From contig NZ_CP036433.1 of assembly GCF_007751035.1 (NCBI RefSeq), positions 5,003,001 through 5,067,000 on the forward strand: a stretch of DNA of 64,000 nucleotides. Direction: 5' to 3'. Numbering within the stretch: the first letter of the stretch is position 1; each line of letters begins with the position of its first letter. The stretch comes from Lignipirellula cremea (lineage in GTDB: Bacteria > Planctomycetota > Planctomycetia > Pirellulales > Pirellulaceae). The notes beneath the pieces were generated by a model, which saw only the letters and a list, made by a program, of their open reading frames with translations, was not told the origin of the DNA and did not search any database. This document shows, in pieces, positions 53,267 to 62,315 of the stretch. The position numbers and the translations under genes are program-made.

Positions 53267-53789
53267 CCGCCCACCGGTACGGTACAAGCTAAAAAGAACC
53301 GCTTTGATTTGATGCAGGAACATCAGCTCCGGCCAGGCGGCAAGACGCACCGCGACATCTCCCAGACCGCACGACGGGCGATCCGGAAGGATCTGCTTGA
53401 TTTGGCCGGGCCCGGCTTCTATCTTTCCTTACCCGATGGCAACGCACTTCCGATCCCGCTCGGGGGGGCGGACCCACTGACGTGTCGTGAGTTTTCACGT
53501 CTGCAGCGATCGGCTCCGGCCGGGCGCAGACTCGCTTCCAGTGCAGGCGTCTTTCCACTCCCGCTCCCGCCGAAGGTCTCCGCCGACGTCGCTGCTGCGA
53601 GGCTTGTCGCAGATCGCGGTAACTACTTTCCATTCCCGATGATGCGGCAAGATATGGCGACGAAGCAGGAACGACCGCCGCCCGATGCCGAAGCGAGGAA
53701 AGTCTCGCCATGCGAAGAATTCGCGATTTGATACCCCAGCGAAGAATTCGCGATTTGATACCACGGAACCAGTGGGACGCCTCGGGCGA
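53267..53789. other. Intergenic region with a long direct repeat
   Basis: No supported gene in about 520 bases; one plus-strand frame exists without a ribosome-binding site or recognisable domain. A 24-bp direct repeat lies near its right end, just beyond the queF stop codon. Confidence 0.5.
53712..53762 (+). repeat. 24-bp direct repeat, two copies with 27-bp period
   Basis: Copies at 53712-53735 and 53739-53762 are identical; each starts GCGAAGAATTCGCG and contains the inverted pair GCGAA/TTCGC. Three bases separate them. Confidence 0.9.
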
Positions 53790-54146
53790 CTACGCCTGGG
53801 CTTCGTGCGTTACCGTGACCACCGTGGAAATGCCGCCGCGGGGACTGAAGTCAGCGACAATCTTTAGCCGGCGCGGAGCCAGCACGGCGACCAGGTCGTC
53901 GAGAATGCGGTTGGTGATGTTCTCGTAGAAAATGCCTTCGTTGCGAAAGCTCTGCAGGTACATCTTCAGGCTTTTCAGCTCCACGCACCATTTCTCAGGC
54001 GTGTAAAAAAACGTCAGTACGCCGAAATCCGGCTGGCCCGTTTTGGGGCAGACCGATGTGAACTCGGGGCAGATAATTTTGATTTCGTAGTCGCGTTCCG
54101 GAAACTCATTCTCAAAGGTTTCCATTAAATTGCGGAACTCTGTCAT
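53790..54146 (-). CDS. queF: NADPH-dependent preQ0 reductase
   Basis: QueF reduces 7-cyano-7-deazaguanine (preQ0) to preQ1 in queuosine synthesis. The 118-residue product is of the short, unimodular type I form. The catalytic Cys33 and Asp40 are in [13 protein letters not shown]. The QueF signature E-x-K-S-x-K-x-Y is E56-[17 protein letters not shown] carries the Glu that follows in the family. The gene is the third of a minus-strand unit: membrane protein, small helical protein (36 bases upstream), queF. No other queuosine gene is visible, so the operon may rely on imported or separately made preQ0. Confidence 0.96.
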   Translation of the reverse strand: MTEFRNLMETFENEFPERDYEIKIICPEFTSVCPKTGQPDFGVLTFFYTPEKWCVELKSLKMYLQSFRNEGIFYENITNRILDDLVAVLAPRRLKIVADFSPRGGISTVVTVTHEAQA

Positions 54147-54181
54147 ACGCTTGGGACTCGCAGCGGGCGGGTGTCAAGAAA

Positions 54182-54526
54182 TCAGGCCGATTCCAGCAAC
54201 TCGGCCAGTTCGCGGACCGCCGTCTGCAGCGACTGGGCGGCCATTTGAAAATTGGTATGGGAGGAAATTTCCGGCTGGATTTCCTGGAACAATTCGTTCG
54301 CCCGGCGCAGCTTGCTCAGCTTTTTCCGGGCCTGTTTGAGGTATGCCTCGGGATTGTTGGCCGCCAGCGGACCGCCGAGAGCGTGCATGTAGTCGTACAG
54401 AGCCCGATGCACTTCGCACAGCTCTTCGTCTTCTTCGGCCTCTTCGCTGTGCTTGAGAAAAGTGCGGATCATCCACACGTGACTCAGCAGAGCATCGACC
54501 CGTTGCATGCACTCGACCGGCGTCAT
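54182..54526 (-). CDS. Small helical conserved-looking protein
   Basis: The 114-residue product is almost wholly helical and rich in Glu, Leu and Ala (EEAEEDEELCEVHRALYDYM, YLKQARKKLSKLRRANELFQEI), with no signal peptide, membrane segment or metal motif. Its ATG overlaps the stop of the membrane protein gene (ATGA, 54523-54526), and queF starts 36 bases after it. Coupling to a membrane protein suggests a cytoplasmic partner of it. No family recognised. Confidence 0.75.
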   Translation of the reverse strand: MTPVECMQRVDALLSHVWMIRTFLKHSEEAEEDEELCEVHRALYDYMHALGGPLAANNPEAYLKQARKKLSKLRRANELFQEIQPEISSHTNFQMAAQSLQTAVRELAELLESA

Positions 54527-55722
54527 GATTTTTCAACCGGAGAGGCGGCGTCGGCCGTCGACTCTTCATCGTCGTCGTCAAAAGATTTGCTGTCGCGGCT
54601 GGTCGCCACGTGGGAATCCGCTGGCGCTGGCTTCCGCGATTCCGCCGGGGCAGGGGCCGGGCCGCCGGGCTTTTTCTTCGGCTTGGGCGAGAAGATCAGC
54701 ACCGTGGCGGCGCCGCTGATCACCAGCAACAGGCTGAGCGCGAACCAGATCGAAATCTGCGAGAAGGACTTCTGGGCGGTCATTTCCACAAAGGTGTTCA
54801 CCACCGGAGCACAGCCAAACACCATCGGCATCACGAAGATGGGCTTGCCGCCAAAGTTGAACGCCAGAATCATTCCCAGCGCCCCAAAGGCTCCCGCCGC
54901 TCCCGCCGCTAGCGCAAATCCGGCTCCCCACCATTCCCAGGCAATCGGAGCGGGCCAAACAGTTTTCAGCAGGCCGAAGGGAACGATCACCGCAATCAGC
55001 AGGTAGGCCAGACCCACGCAGAGCAAAGCGCGCAAGCGGCTGTCGCCCAGCAGGTGCTGCCCTTTGTGCAGCACCGATCCGTAAGTACCCCAGCACAGGG
55101 CCGTCAAACCAATGCTCAGCAGCACAGGAATAAATTCATTGATCGTCAGGTCGGCGGCCGTCGTCCTCATTTCGGCGCTGACCGTTTTCGCCGGCGGATC
55201 GTGTTCTGGATGTTCCTCGCCCGCGGTCGTCGCTACGGCTTTTTCCGGAGCGTGGGGTTTATGGGCCGGCTTGAAGAACATCACACCCGCGGCGCCCGCT
55301 GCAACCATTACGATACCGACGAAGAACATCAGCCTGGCGTCTTTAAAGGTATTCGTCATCCACATGCTGACGATCGTATTCACGACCGGGGCGCATCCGA
55401 ACACCAAAGGCATCACATACAAAGGCTTGCCGCCCAGCCCCAGGGCCATAATGATCCCCAGCGCGCCGATCGCCCCGCAGGATCCCGCAAACAGCGACCA
55501 GACCGTTCCGGAAATCGACCAGTAGCCTTTTTCGCCACGGAGCTGCAGCAACAGAATCGGCACGATCACGGCGATGACGAAATAGGCCAGGCCGACGCAG
55601 ATAAACGACGCCAGCCGGCTCTTCCCCATCCCCGTTCCGCCGGTGTGCAGCAGAGGACCGTACACCCCCCAGCAGAGAAAGGTCAACGCCGCAAAGGGTA
55701 AGGACGCTAAAAAGCTACGCAT
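54523..55722 (-). CDS. Duplicated multi-helix membrane protein, candidate transporter
   Basis: From the ATG at 55722 the 399-residue product has about ten membrane helices arranged as two repeats of about 150 residues. Matching segments are LTFLCWGVYGPLLH/LTALCWGTYGSVLH, SRLASFICVGLAYFVIAVIVP/SRLRALLCVGLAYLLIAVIVP, LGGKPLYVMPLVFGCAPVVNT/FGGKPIFVMPMVFGCAPVVNT. The halves are joined by a polar linker of about 45 residues. The design resembles DMT/EamA-type or ureide-permease-like transporters. The tail is Pro/Lys rich. It is the first gene of the queF unit and may move a queuosine precursor (inference). An upstream start 285 bases earlier lacks support. Confidence 0.82.
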   Translation of the reverse strand: MRSFLASLPFAALTFLCWGVYGPLLHTGGTGMGKSRLASFICVGLAYFVIAVIVPILLLQLRGEKGYWSISGTVWSLFAGSCGAIGALGIIMALGLGGKPLYVMPLVFGCAPVVNTIVSMWMTNTFKDARLMFFVGIVMVAAGAAGVMFFKPAHKPHAPEKAVATTAGEEHPEHDPPAKTVSAEMRTTAADLTINEFIPVLLSIGLTALCWGTYGSVLHKGQHLLGDSRLRALLCVGLAYLLIAVIVPFGLLKTVWPAPIAWEWWGAGFALAAGAAGAFGALGMILAFNFGGKPIFVMPMVFGCAPVVNTFVEMTAQKSFSQISIWFALSLLLVISGAATVLIFSPKPKKKPGGPAPAPAESRKPAPADSHVATSRDSKSFDDDDEESTADAASPVEKS

Positions 55723-55797
55723 GAGGTGGATCCGCTTGGGGGAAGGCGCCGCATCTCGCGGGAAGATTTCGGCGACAAAGGTTGGAAGAAACGGCCG

Positions 55798-55827
55798 CCC
55801 GCCCCGAGCGTTAATTATTCGGGCGGG
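55798..55827 (-). promoter_or_regulatory. Hairpin in the leader of the queF unit
   Basis: CCCGCCC (55798-55804) pairs with GGGCGGG (55821-55827), with an AT-rich loop, 76-105 bases upstream of the membrane-protein start. It could be a leader structure. It does not match the preQ1 riboswitch consensus as I know it. Confidence 0.3.
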
Positions 55828-56164
55828 AAAAGGCGTTTCCCTGGTTTGGGCGATCTGTTTCTGGCGATCTGGCGACGACGCAACCAACGCCGGGAAATTC
55901 CCTGCTGGTAACGCCGCCTTGGGTATTCTAACGAAACCGGCCGCCAACGCCACTGTGTGGCCGGTTCGTTTCCGCTTCTTCCCGCTGGGCGGAAAATTAC
56001 CTCGCAATCGCTAAAACCGGAACGGACTGCATGATACTGCCCGGTCCTGCCGATTTTTCTTTCTATCCCTGGGCGCCGCCATCCGATGATGGGGGGGAAC
56101 CCGCAAGGCGGACTGCGGCGACTTGACTATCTGCCTGGAAACTATGAATGGTAAAGGATGTACC

Positions 56165-56881
56165 ATGCTGGACCGCCGTCATTTGCTGGCCTCGCTTGTG
56201 GCCGGCAGTTTCTCCCTCCTTTCCCAGGATGTCTGGGCCGGTAAAACGGGGGGACGCGGCATGCGGGTTCCCGAGAAGCCTCAGCCTTCCCGCCGACCGC
56301 CGCTCAAGTATCTGCATTACCGCGAACCGCGACTGCTGTTCTTTAGCACGAACGAAGAACCTTCGCAGGCTCAGCTAGCCCGTCTGCAGCAGCCAGGCGG
56401 CGAGTTTGCCCTGCTGGCGGATCGCGGCTGGGAAATTGGCCAGCAGAGTAACGACCACCTGCAGCTGATCTCGGTGGAACAACGCCCCGACCTGGTGGCC
56501 CGCTACCAGGCTAACGACTTCCCCTGGGTGGGCTGTCTGACGCATGGCGAAATTGTTCGCGTCTATCAGGCCAGCGATAAGGCAGAACTTGATCGCTGGA
56601 CGCTGGTCTGGCTGTTAACCGGCACGGACCGTCGGCCAGCGCCGGACGTCGAGATCCCGCCCCGCGAACTGGTGTATCCGTCCCACAACGGACACTGGAT
56701 TGTTATCGGCGACCATGCCCCGATCCAGGAGGTTGTCATCTCCCACCTGCATGGCGGCATGCATGGGCATCAAATCCCGGCGGACTGGAAGCTCGAAGAC
56801 TGGACCTACCCGGAGCTCCGTAGCCTGCACGACGACCTCCACCGCTTTGGCCGGCCTCGGGACCTCGTGCAGGTCGGCTAG
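56165..56881 (+). CDS. Tat-type secreted hypothetical protein
   Basis: The ATG at 56165 follows AAAGGA at good spacing. The 238-residue product has a signal with DRRHLLASLVAGSFSLL, a twin-arginine-type start. The mature part has a thioredoxin-like flavour (LLFFSTNEEPSQAQLARLQQ, GWEIGQQSNDHLQLISVEQRPDLVARYQANDFPWVGCLTHGEIV), though it has no CxxC. A His-rich SHLHGGMHGHQIP near residue 215 might bind a metal. No family recognised with confidence. Confidence 0.65.
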   Translation: MLDRRHLLASLVAGSFSLLSQDVWAGKTGGRGMRVPEKPQPSRRPPLKYLHYREPRLLFFSTNEEPSQAQLARLQQPGGEFALLADRGWEIGQQSNDHLQLISVEQRPDLVARYQANDFPWVGCLTHGEIVRVYQASDKAELDRWTLVWLLTGTDRRPAPDVEIPPRELVYPSHNGHWIVIGDHAPIQEVVISHLHGGMHGHQIPADWKLEDWTYPELRSLHDDLHRFGRPRDLVQVG

Positions 56882-57025
56882 AGCGGCGCCGGATCGTCTC
56901 GAATGATGCACCACCTGGCCACGGCGGTCTCGACTTGCGGAGCGGTGCACCTGGCTATTCTGGGCCGACTGCGCCGGGCCTCTGACGCACCCTACCGAGG
57001 GCGATAATCGCTCGGACGTTTCACC

Positions 57026-58510
57026 TTAAGCTTTTGACTTCTCCGGCTTGCGATCCGCGGCCGGTTCCTCCGGCTTTGTCAGGAGGCTTACAACCAGAAT
57101 GGTCAGCATCGAAAATGCAAACGCTGGCGCCAGGTTATAAACCTGGGCATGCCACTCCGGCAGCTGCCAGCGCCAGACAATCGCGGTGACGACGCCAACG
57201 ATCATCCCGCTGAGTACGCCCCAGCCCGTGGTCCGACGCCAGAGCAGCGTCAGAATCAGGGCTGGCCCGAAACCAGCTCCCAGGCCGGCCCAGCCGTAGT
57301 CGAGCACAAAGTCGAAAACCGATTGCTGGTTGCCGATGGCAATCGACAGGGCGAGCAGCCCAATCCCGATGACGGCCGATCGGTCCAAGATCATGCGCGC
57401 CTTCCGGCTCAGGTCCAGCCCAAAGATTCGCACGATCAGGTCGTGGCTGACGGACGATGCGGCGACCAGCAGCTGGGAGTCCGCGGTCGAGCAGATCGCC
57501 GCCAGCACGGCAGCCACAATCATCCCTCCCAGAAAGCCCGGCACCAGCTGCGTGTCGCGGGCGATCACCATCAGGGTTTGCTCCGGGTTGTCCAACCCCC
57601 CTTTAAAGTACACCCGCGCCGCCATGCCCAGGAAAACGGCCCCGCTGAACAGCATCAGCACCCACACCGACGCGATCACCCCGCCCCGCAAAACGGCCGC
57701 CCGATCGCGCACCGCCATCAACCGCACCATCACGTGCGGTTGTCCTGCATTTCCCAGCGGGATTCCCAGCCAGAGCGTCAAAAAACCAAGCAGCGCCAGG
57801 CCCGACTTCCCCGCGTAGGGGTCGGTCAAAACGGCGCCGGCCGGGTCGTTCGCCAGCCCTTCCCAGAAGGCGACGGGACCGCCGATTTTTACGATCAAGA
57901 GAATCGGCAGCGCGACGATCGTCAAGATCATAAAACCGCCCTGGACCACATCGGTCCAGGCGACCGCCCGAAAGCCGCCGGTGACCGTATAGACCACTAC
58001 AATTGCGAAGCCCAACAGCACGCCGTTGTTATATTTCCAGTCAAAGATCCCATTGAACGTCGTGCCGGCCGCGTTCAACTGGGCCGCCACATAGAGCACC
58101 AGCATCGAGACAATGATCATCACGCCCACGCAACGGATGAGCTGTCCCGCGAGGCCGTGGTAGGGAATCGACAACACATCGGGAATGGTCAACGCTCCCT
58201 GCTTTGCCGCCGTGTCGCGTAACCGCCAGGCCAATACGAACCAGTTAAAAAGAAAAGCGACAAAGGTTCCCAGCACGACCCACATCGCACCCAGTCCCGT
58301 TTGATACGCAACACCGACCAGTCCCAGGGTCACCCAGCCGCTCTCCGCGGAAGCCGACGACGACAACGCCGAAACCCAGGCCCCCAGGCCTCGATCCGCC
58401 AGAAAGAAATCAGAATCCGTTTGTTTGGAAAAACGGGCGCTATACAAACCCAGCGCAATAATTCCGAAGGTGTATAACGTGAAGCTGACGATCACAGGAT
58501 CAAATTGCAT
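57026..58510 (-). CDS. Sodium:solute symporter (SSS family, PutP-like)
   Basis: The start at 58510 gives 494 residues and the usual 13 or so membrane helices. Family marks are the first helix (VIVSFTLYTFGIIALGL), the segment SDFFLADRGLGAWVSALSSSASAESGW that contributes to the sodium site, the YTVTGGFRAVAWTDVVQG motif and STADSQLLVAASSVSHDL. The SSS family couples sodium to uptake of proline, sugars, pantothenate and others; the segments are most like the proline group. A proline or hydroxyproline substrate would agree with the DadA/DHDPS pair earlier in the window, but that is inference. Confidence 0.9.
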   Translation of the reverse strand: MQFDPVIVSFTLYTFGIIALGLYSARFSKQTDSDFFLADRGLGAWVSALSSSASAESGWVTLGLVGVAYQTGLGAMWVVLGTFVAFLFNWFVLAWRLRDTAAKQGALTIPDVLSIPYHGLAGQLIRCVGVMIIVSMLVLYVAAQLNAAGTTFNGIFDWKYNNGVLLGFAIVVVYTVTGGFRAVAWTDVVQGGFMILTIVALPILLIVKIGGPVAFWEGLANDPAGAVLTDPYAGKSGLALLGFLTLWLGIPLGNAGQPHVMVRLMAVRDRAAVLRGGVIASVWVLMLFSGAVFLGMAARVYFKGGLDNPEQTLMVIARDTQLVPGFLGGMIVAAVLAAICSTADSQLLVAASSVSHDLIVRIFGLDLSRKARMILDRSAVIGIGLLALSIAIGNQQSVFDFVLDYGWAGLGAGFGPALILTLLWRRTTGWGVLSGMIVGVVTAIVWRWQLPEWHAQVYNLAPAFAFSMLTILVVSLLTKPEEPAADRKPEKSKA

Positions 58511-58981
58511 CGGTGGCCTCTTCCTTGACCTGAGAGGCGAATCCGCCGACCCAAAGTTCACCAGGTGCCCCCAAGATATCGCGTTTCGATTTCTCAAGCG
58601 AGGGGGGAATCTGCCGGCTTCCCTGTCTTTGGCCCTTCCTGATTCGTGGCGGGAGCAAACAAACCTGTGTGAATGAATCCCTTATTATATGAGGGGTAGT
58701 GCCCTATGGCATGGTAGGGTTTTTGTATTTAATGGATGAGCATATCGCCGTGGTCTAAAAGCAACCAGGTGATCGTTGTGCGATCGCTCTGGCCGTGTTG
58801 CGATCACGTGACGGATCGGGCAAGTCATCTTGGCGGGTTCTCGCATTTCTGCAAGTCGCTTGTTATCAGTAACTTACGCAGATCCCGTCGGGTCGAGTTC
58901 TTTTTGGAAGGAAGTGGCGCAATTTTTGCAAGATGTGGGCTGCACGGTGGACATCCCCCGTACTAACCTGGAAAGGCGTTC
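58511..58981. other. Divergent intergenic region
   Basis: No gene. A short stem CCCTA/TAGGG with an 8-base loop, followed by TTTTTG, lies at about 58702-58721 and could end transcripts moving rightward. An AT-rich TTATTATAT segment (58682-58690) may be part of a promoter. Confidence 0.4.
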
Positions 58982-60646
58982 GTGATTTCGCTTCAACCCA
59001 AACATTTAACACGCTTTCGCGATATCGGTTGGCTCCTGATAAAATACGGCCATTCCGACCTCGTGAAGCAGTCAGGTTTGGCGGAGGCGTTTAACGATGA
59101 AGCCTGGGAACGCGATGGCTCTTCGAATGCGAATGCCGAAGAGTTTGCGGCTGATCTGGAAAAGCTGGGTCCGACCTATGTCAAATTGGGCCAACTGCTG
59201 TCCACCCGCCCCGATGTAGTGAGCGCCCCGTATCGCGAAGCGCTGGAGCGTCTGCAGGACCAGGTCGACCCGCTGGATTTTGACCAGATTGAAGCCATTC
59301 TCGTACAGGAACTCAAGGGCCCGCTGGAAGATACGTTCGCCGATTTTTGCCGGGAACCGCTGGCGGCGGCGTCGCTGGGACAGGTGCATCGGGCCGTGCT
59401 GCGGGACGGCGCTCCTGTAGCCGTCAAAGTCCAGCGACCGGGTGTCCGGGAGATGGTGATCGACGACCTCGACGCTCTCCGCGAACTGGCCCGTTTGCTC
59501 GACCATCATACGGAAATCGGTCAGCAGTACGAATTTGAACGCTTGCTCGACTCCCTGCGACGGTCGCTGCTGCTGGAACTGGATTACCGGGTCGAGGCGG
59601 CCAATTATGCGTCGCTGCGGAAAGCCCTGGAAAAGTACCCGCACCTGACGACCCCCTTGGTGAAGCAGGAATTAACAACCGGTCGCATGCTGGTGATGGA
59701 GTTCATCGATGGCGTCAAGGTGACCGAACTTGAGGAAGCCGGGATCGGGCGTATCGACGGAGAAGCCCTGGCGGAAGACCTGTTTGAAGCCTACCTGCAC
59801 CAGGTGCTGGTCAGCGGATTCTTTCATGCCGATCCGCACCCCGGCAACATTCTGTTAGCGGCCGACGGCCGACTCGCGATGATCGACCTGGGCATGGTCG
59901 CCAGGGTGCCGCCGCGTCTGCAGGCGAATCTGCTCAAAGTGCTGCTCACCATTGCGGAAGGCCGCGGGGAAGAAACGGCGGACATCGTCCTTTCCATGGG
60001 GTATCGCCGTCGCAATTTCGACAAGGAAGAATTCCTGCGGCGGATTTGCGATCTGGTCTCTGACAATCGCGACCTGAGTGTGAATCAAATATCGCTGGGA
60101 CGCGTGCTGTTTGAGATCCAGCGAGCGGCCGCCGAAACCGGGATCCGTTTGCCGCAATCTTTCACCATGCTGGGAAAAACGCTTCTCAACCTGGACAAAA
60201 CGCTAAGATGTCTACATCCCGAAATGGATCTCAATGAAGCAGTCAGCAACCATGTAACCGCCATTTTCCGCCGCCGCACACGTAATGAAATGTCGCTGGG
60301 CAAGCTGTACCAGTCCCTGATCGAAATGAACGAACTGGCGACGACCTTGCCTTCGCGGCTGAACAAGATCCTGCGCATGCTGTCAGAAAATGAGATTCGC
60401 GTGAATGTCGACGCGATCGATGAAAGGCAGCTTGTCGAAGGCATCCAAAAGGTCGCCAACCGGATTACCATCGGCCTGCTCCTGGCCTCGCTGATTATTG
60501 GCGCTTCGCTGATGACGCAGGTGCAAACCAGCTGGACGCTACTGGGCTACCCGGCCATTGCGACGGTTTTCTTTCTGCTCGCCGCGATTGGAGCGGTGGT
60601 GTTGATCGTGAACACACTCCTATCCGATCGCCAGTCCAGGGACTAG
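58982..60646 (+). CDS. ABC1/UbiB-family atypical kinase
   Basis: The 554-residue product has a GTG start preceded by GGAAAGG. It has the UbiB/ADCK marks: LGPTYVKLGQLLSTRPD (KxGQ motif), AAASLGQVHRA in the Ala-rich loop, VAVKVQRPG with the ATP-binding Lys, LELDYRVEAANY, HADPHPGNIL and AMIDLGM. Two hydrophobic helices end the protein (TIGLLLASLIIGASLM, ATVFFLLAAIGAVVLIV), so it is membrane-anchored. UbiB-like proteins support ubiquinone or other isoprenoid-lipid synthesis. Length and order are normal. Confidence 0.93.
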   Translation: MISLQPKHLTRFRDIGWLLIKYGHSDLVKQSGLAEAFNDEAWERDGSSNANAEEFAADLEKLGPTYVKLGQLLSTRPDVVSAPYREALERLQDQVDPLDFDQIEAILVQELKGPLEDTFADFCREPLAAASLGQVHRAVLRDGAPVAVKVQRPGVREMVIDDLDALRELARLLDHHTEIGQQYEFERLLDSLRRSLLLELDYRVEAANYASLRKALEKYPHLTTPLVKQELTTGRMLVMEFIDGVKVTELEEAGIGRIDGEALAEDLFEAYLHQVLVSGFFHADPHPGNILLAADGRLAMIDLGMVARVPPRLQANLLKVLLTIAEGRGEETADIVLSMGYRRRNFDKEEFLRRICDLVSDNRDLSVNQISLGRVLFEIQRAAAETGIRLPQSFTMLGKTLLNLDKTLRCLHPEMDLNEAVSNHVTAIFRRRTRNEMSLGKLYQSLIEMNELATTLPSRLNKILRMLSENEIRVNVDAIDERQLVEGIQKVANRITIGLLLASLIIGASLMTQVQTSWTLLGYPAIATVFFLLAAIGAVVLIVNTLLSDRQSRD

Positions 60647-60780
60647 AATTCGCCGCCTGGCGCTGGGCCGATCACACACTCTCTCGACGATTATCCTGTT
60701 ACAACTGATTGCTCACTTCGACTGTCGCCGATGCCTTGCATCGCCAGTTGGTAGGAGCCCTGCCTGCTACTGAGGGAACC

Positions 60781-62238
60781 ATGGCGTCATTACTTGTGGT
60801 CGACGACGACCGAACCATTCTCCACATGATCGAACGCGCGTTCGATGATTCCGCCGTTTCCATTATCGCCGTGCGCGACCCGGCTGAAGTACTCGAAGTC
60901 ATCCGCCTGCAGCAGCCCGACGTGGTCCTGCTGGATATCATGCTGCCGGAAACTTCCGGTTTGGAAATGTTCCCGCAGATCCACGAGCTTGACCCCAAGC
61001 TGCCGATTATCTTTATCACCTCCGGCGGCGCCAGCGACACCACGATCGAAGCGATGAAGCTTGGCGCCCATGACTTCCTGCTCAAGCCGCTTGACCTGAA
61101 CCAGCTGCGGAAGCAGGTCAAACAGGCGATTGAGATCCGGCGCCTGATGCTGGAGCCGGTCGCCGTGCCGGGACACAAGTCCAAAGAAACGGCCCATGAA
61201 GAGCTGGTCGGCAGCAGCCTGCCCATGCTCGATGTGTACAAAGCCATCGGCCGGGTCGCCCAGGAAGACGTCACCTGCCTGATTTGCGGCGAAAGCGGCA
61301 CCGGCAAGGAACTGGTCGCTCGCGCCATTTATCACCATAGCAAACGCTCCAAAGGACCATTCCTGGCGGTCAACTGCGCCGCCATCCCGGAGTCGCTCCT
61401 GGAAAGTGAACTGTTCGGCCATGAACAAGGAGCCTTCACCGGCGCCGATCGCCGTCGCCTGGGCAAGTTTGAACAATGCGACGGCGGCACGCTGTTCCTG
61501 GACGAAGTCGGCGATATGCCGGCCATGCTGCAGAGCAAAATGCTGCGTATCCTGCAGGAGCAGCGTTTTGAACGGGTCGGCGGAAATGAAACAATCCAGG
61601 TCGATGTTCGCGTCATCGCCGCCACCAACCGCGATCTGGAAGCGATGGTCGACAAAGCCGAATTCCGCGCCGACCTTTACTATCGCCTGAACGGCTTCAC
61701 CCTGGGACTGGCGCCGCTGCGCGATCGAGGCAGCGATATCGACCTGCTAGTAGAATACTTCCTGACCCGTCTCAACAAATCGCTCAATCGTAATATCGTC
61801 CGCATCTCCGACGAGGCGATGGAACTGCTCCGTACCTACGAATGGCCGGGCAACGTGCGGGAACTACAGGCCATCCTCAAGCAGTCGATTCTGCAGACCA
61901 CGGGGTCCGTGGTCGCGCCGGACTTTTTGCCCGACGTGATTCGCCGGGCCGCTTCGCCTTGCACGGTGGATAATGAAGACGACTCCACCACCTGCCTCAA
62001 ACGGTTTATTAACCAGCGACTGGCCGGCCACACCAGTGATCTTTACGCGGAATCGTTGGAGTGGATGGAACGCTACCTGGTAGGACGCGTGCTGCGGATG
62101 ACCGACGGGAACCAGACCAAAGCGTCCTCGGTGCTCGGCATTACCCGGGGCAGCCTGCGAAACAAAATCCGCAGCCTGGGAATCTCCGTGGAGCAGGTCG
62201 TCCATGTCGATGGCGACGAAGAAGGCGAAGACGACTAA
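60781..62238 (+). CDS. Sigma-54-dependent response regulator (NtrC-type)
   Basis: Taken from the ATG at 60781 with GAGGGAA upstream, the product has 485 residues. The receiver has an acidic pair VDDD and phospho-acceptor Asp52 (VLLDIMLPETSG). The AAA+ domain has Walker A GESGTGKE, the sigma-54 loop GAFTGA, LFLDEVGDMP and the R-finger region FRADLYYRLN. The C-terminal Fis-type helix-turn-helix (NQTKASSVLGITRGSLRNKIRSLG) precedes an acidic tail EEGEDD. It should activate sigma-54 promoters when phosphorylated. The partner kinase is not next to it. A bidirectional terminator follows. Confidence 0.95.
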   Translation: MASLLVVDDDRTILHMIERAFDDSAVSIIAVRDPAEVLEVIRLQQPDVVLLDIMLPETSGLEMFPQIHELDPKLPIIFITSGGASDTTIEAMKLGAHDFLLKPLDLNQLRKQVKQAIEIRRLMLEPVAVPGHKSKETAHEELVGSSLPMLDVYKAIGRVAQEDVTCLICGESGTGKELVARAIYHHSKRSKGPFLAVNCAAIPESLLESELFGHEQGAFTGADRRRLGKFEQCDGGTLFLDEVGDMPAMLQSKMLRILQEQRFERVGGNETIQVDVRVIAATNRDLEAMVDKAEFRADLYYRLNGFTLGLAPLRDRGSDIDLLVEYFLTRLNKSLNRNIVRISDEAMELLRTYEWPGNVRELQAILKQSILQTTGSVVAPDFLPDVIRRAASPCTVDNEDDSTTCLKRFINQRLAGHTSDLYAESLEWMERYLVGRVLRMTDGNQTKASSVLGITRGSLRNKIRSLGISVEQVVHVDGDEEGEDD

Positions 62239-62262
62239 CCGTCGGCAAATCAAGTCCTTGAC

Positions 62263-62290
62263 AGGGGGAGTCGGTTCAGCGACTCCCCCT
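62263..62290. terminator. Strong terminator hairpin between convergent genes
   Basis: AGGGGGAGTCG (62263-62273) pairs perfectly over 11 bp with CGACTCCCCCT (62280-62290) around a 6-base loop, followed on the plus strand by TTTGTC. It lies between the stops of the NtrC-type regulator and the oxidoreductase and can serve both strands. Confidence 0.8.
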
Positions 62291-62315
62291 TTGTCGCAGT
62301 CCCGGGCGGCAGGCG

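Noticed and set aside
55723-56164. preQ1 riboswitch upstream of the queF unit
   Set aside because: The leader lacks the short C-rich stem-loop and A-rich tail of known preQ1 classes as I can recognise them; only a GC hairpin is present.
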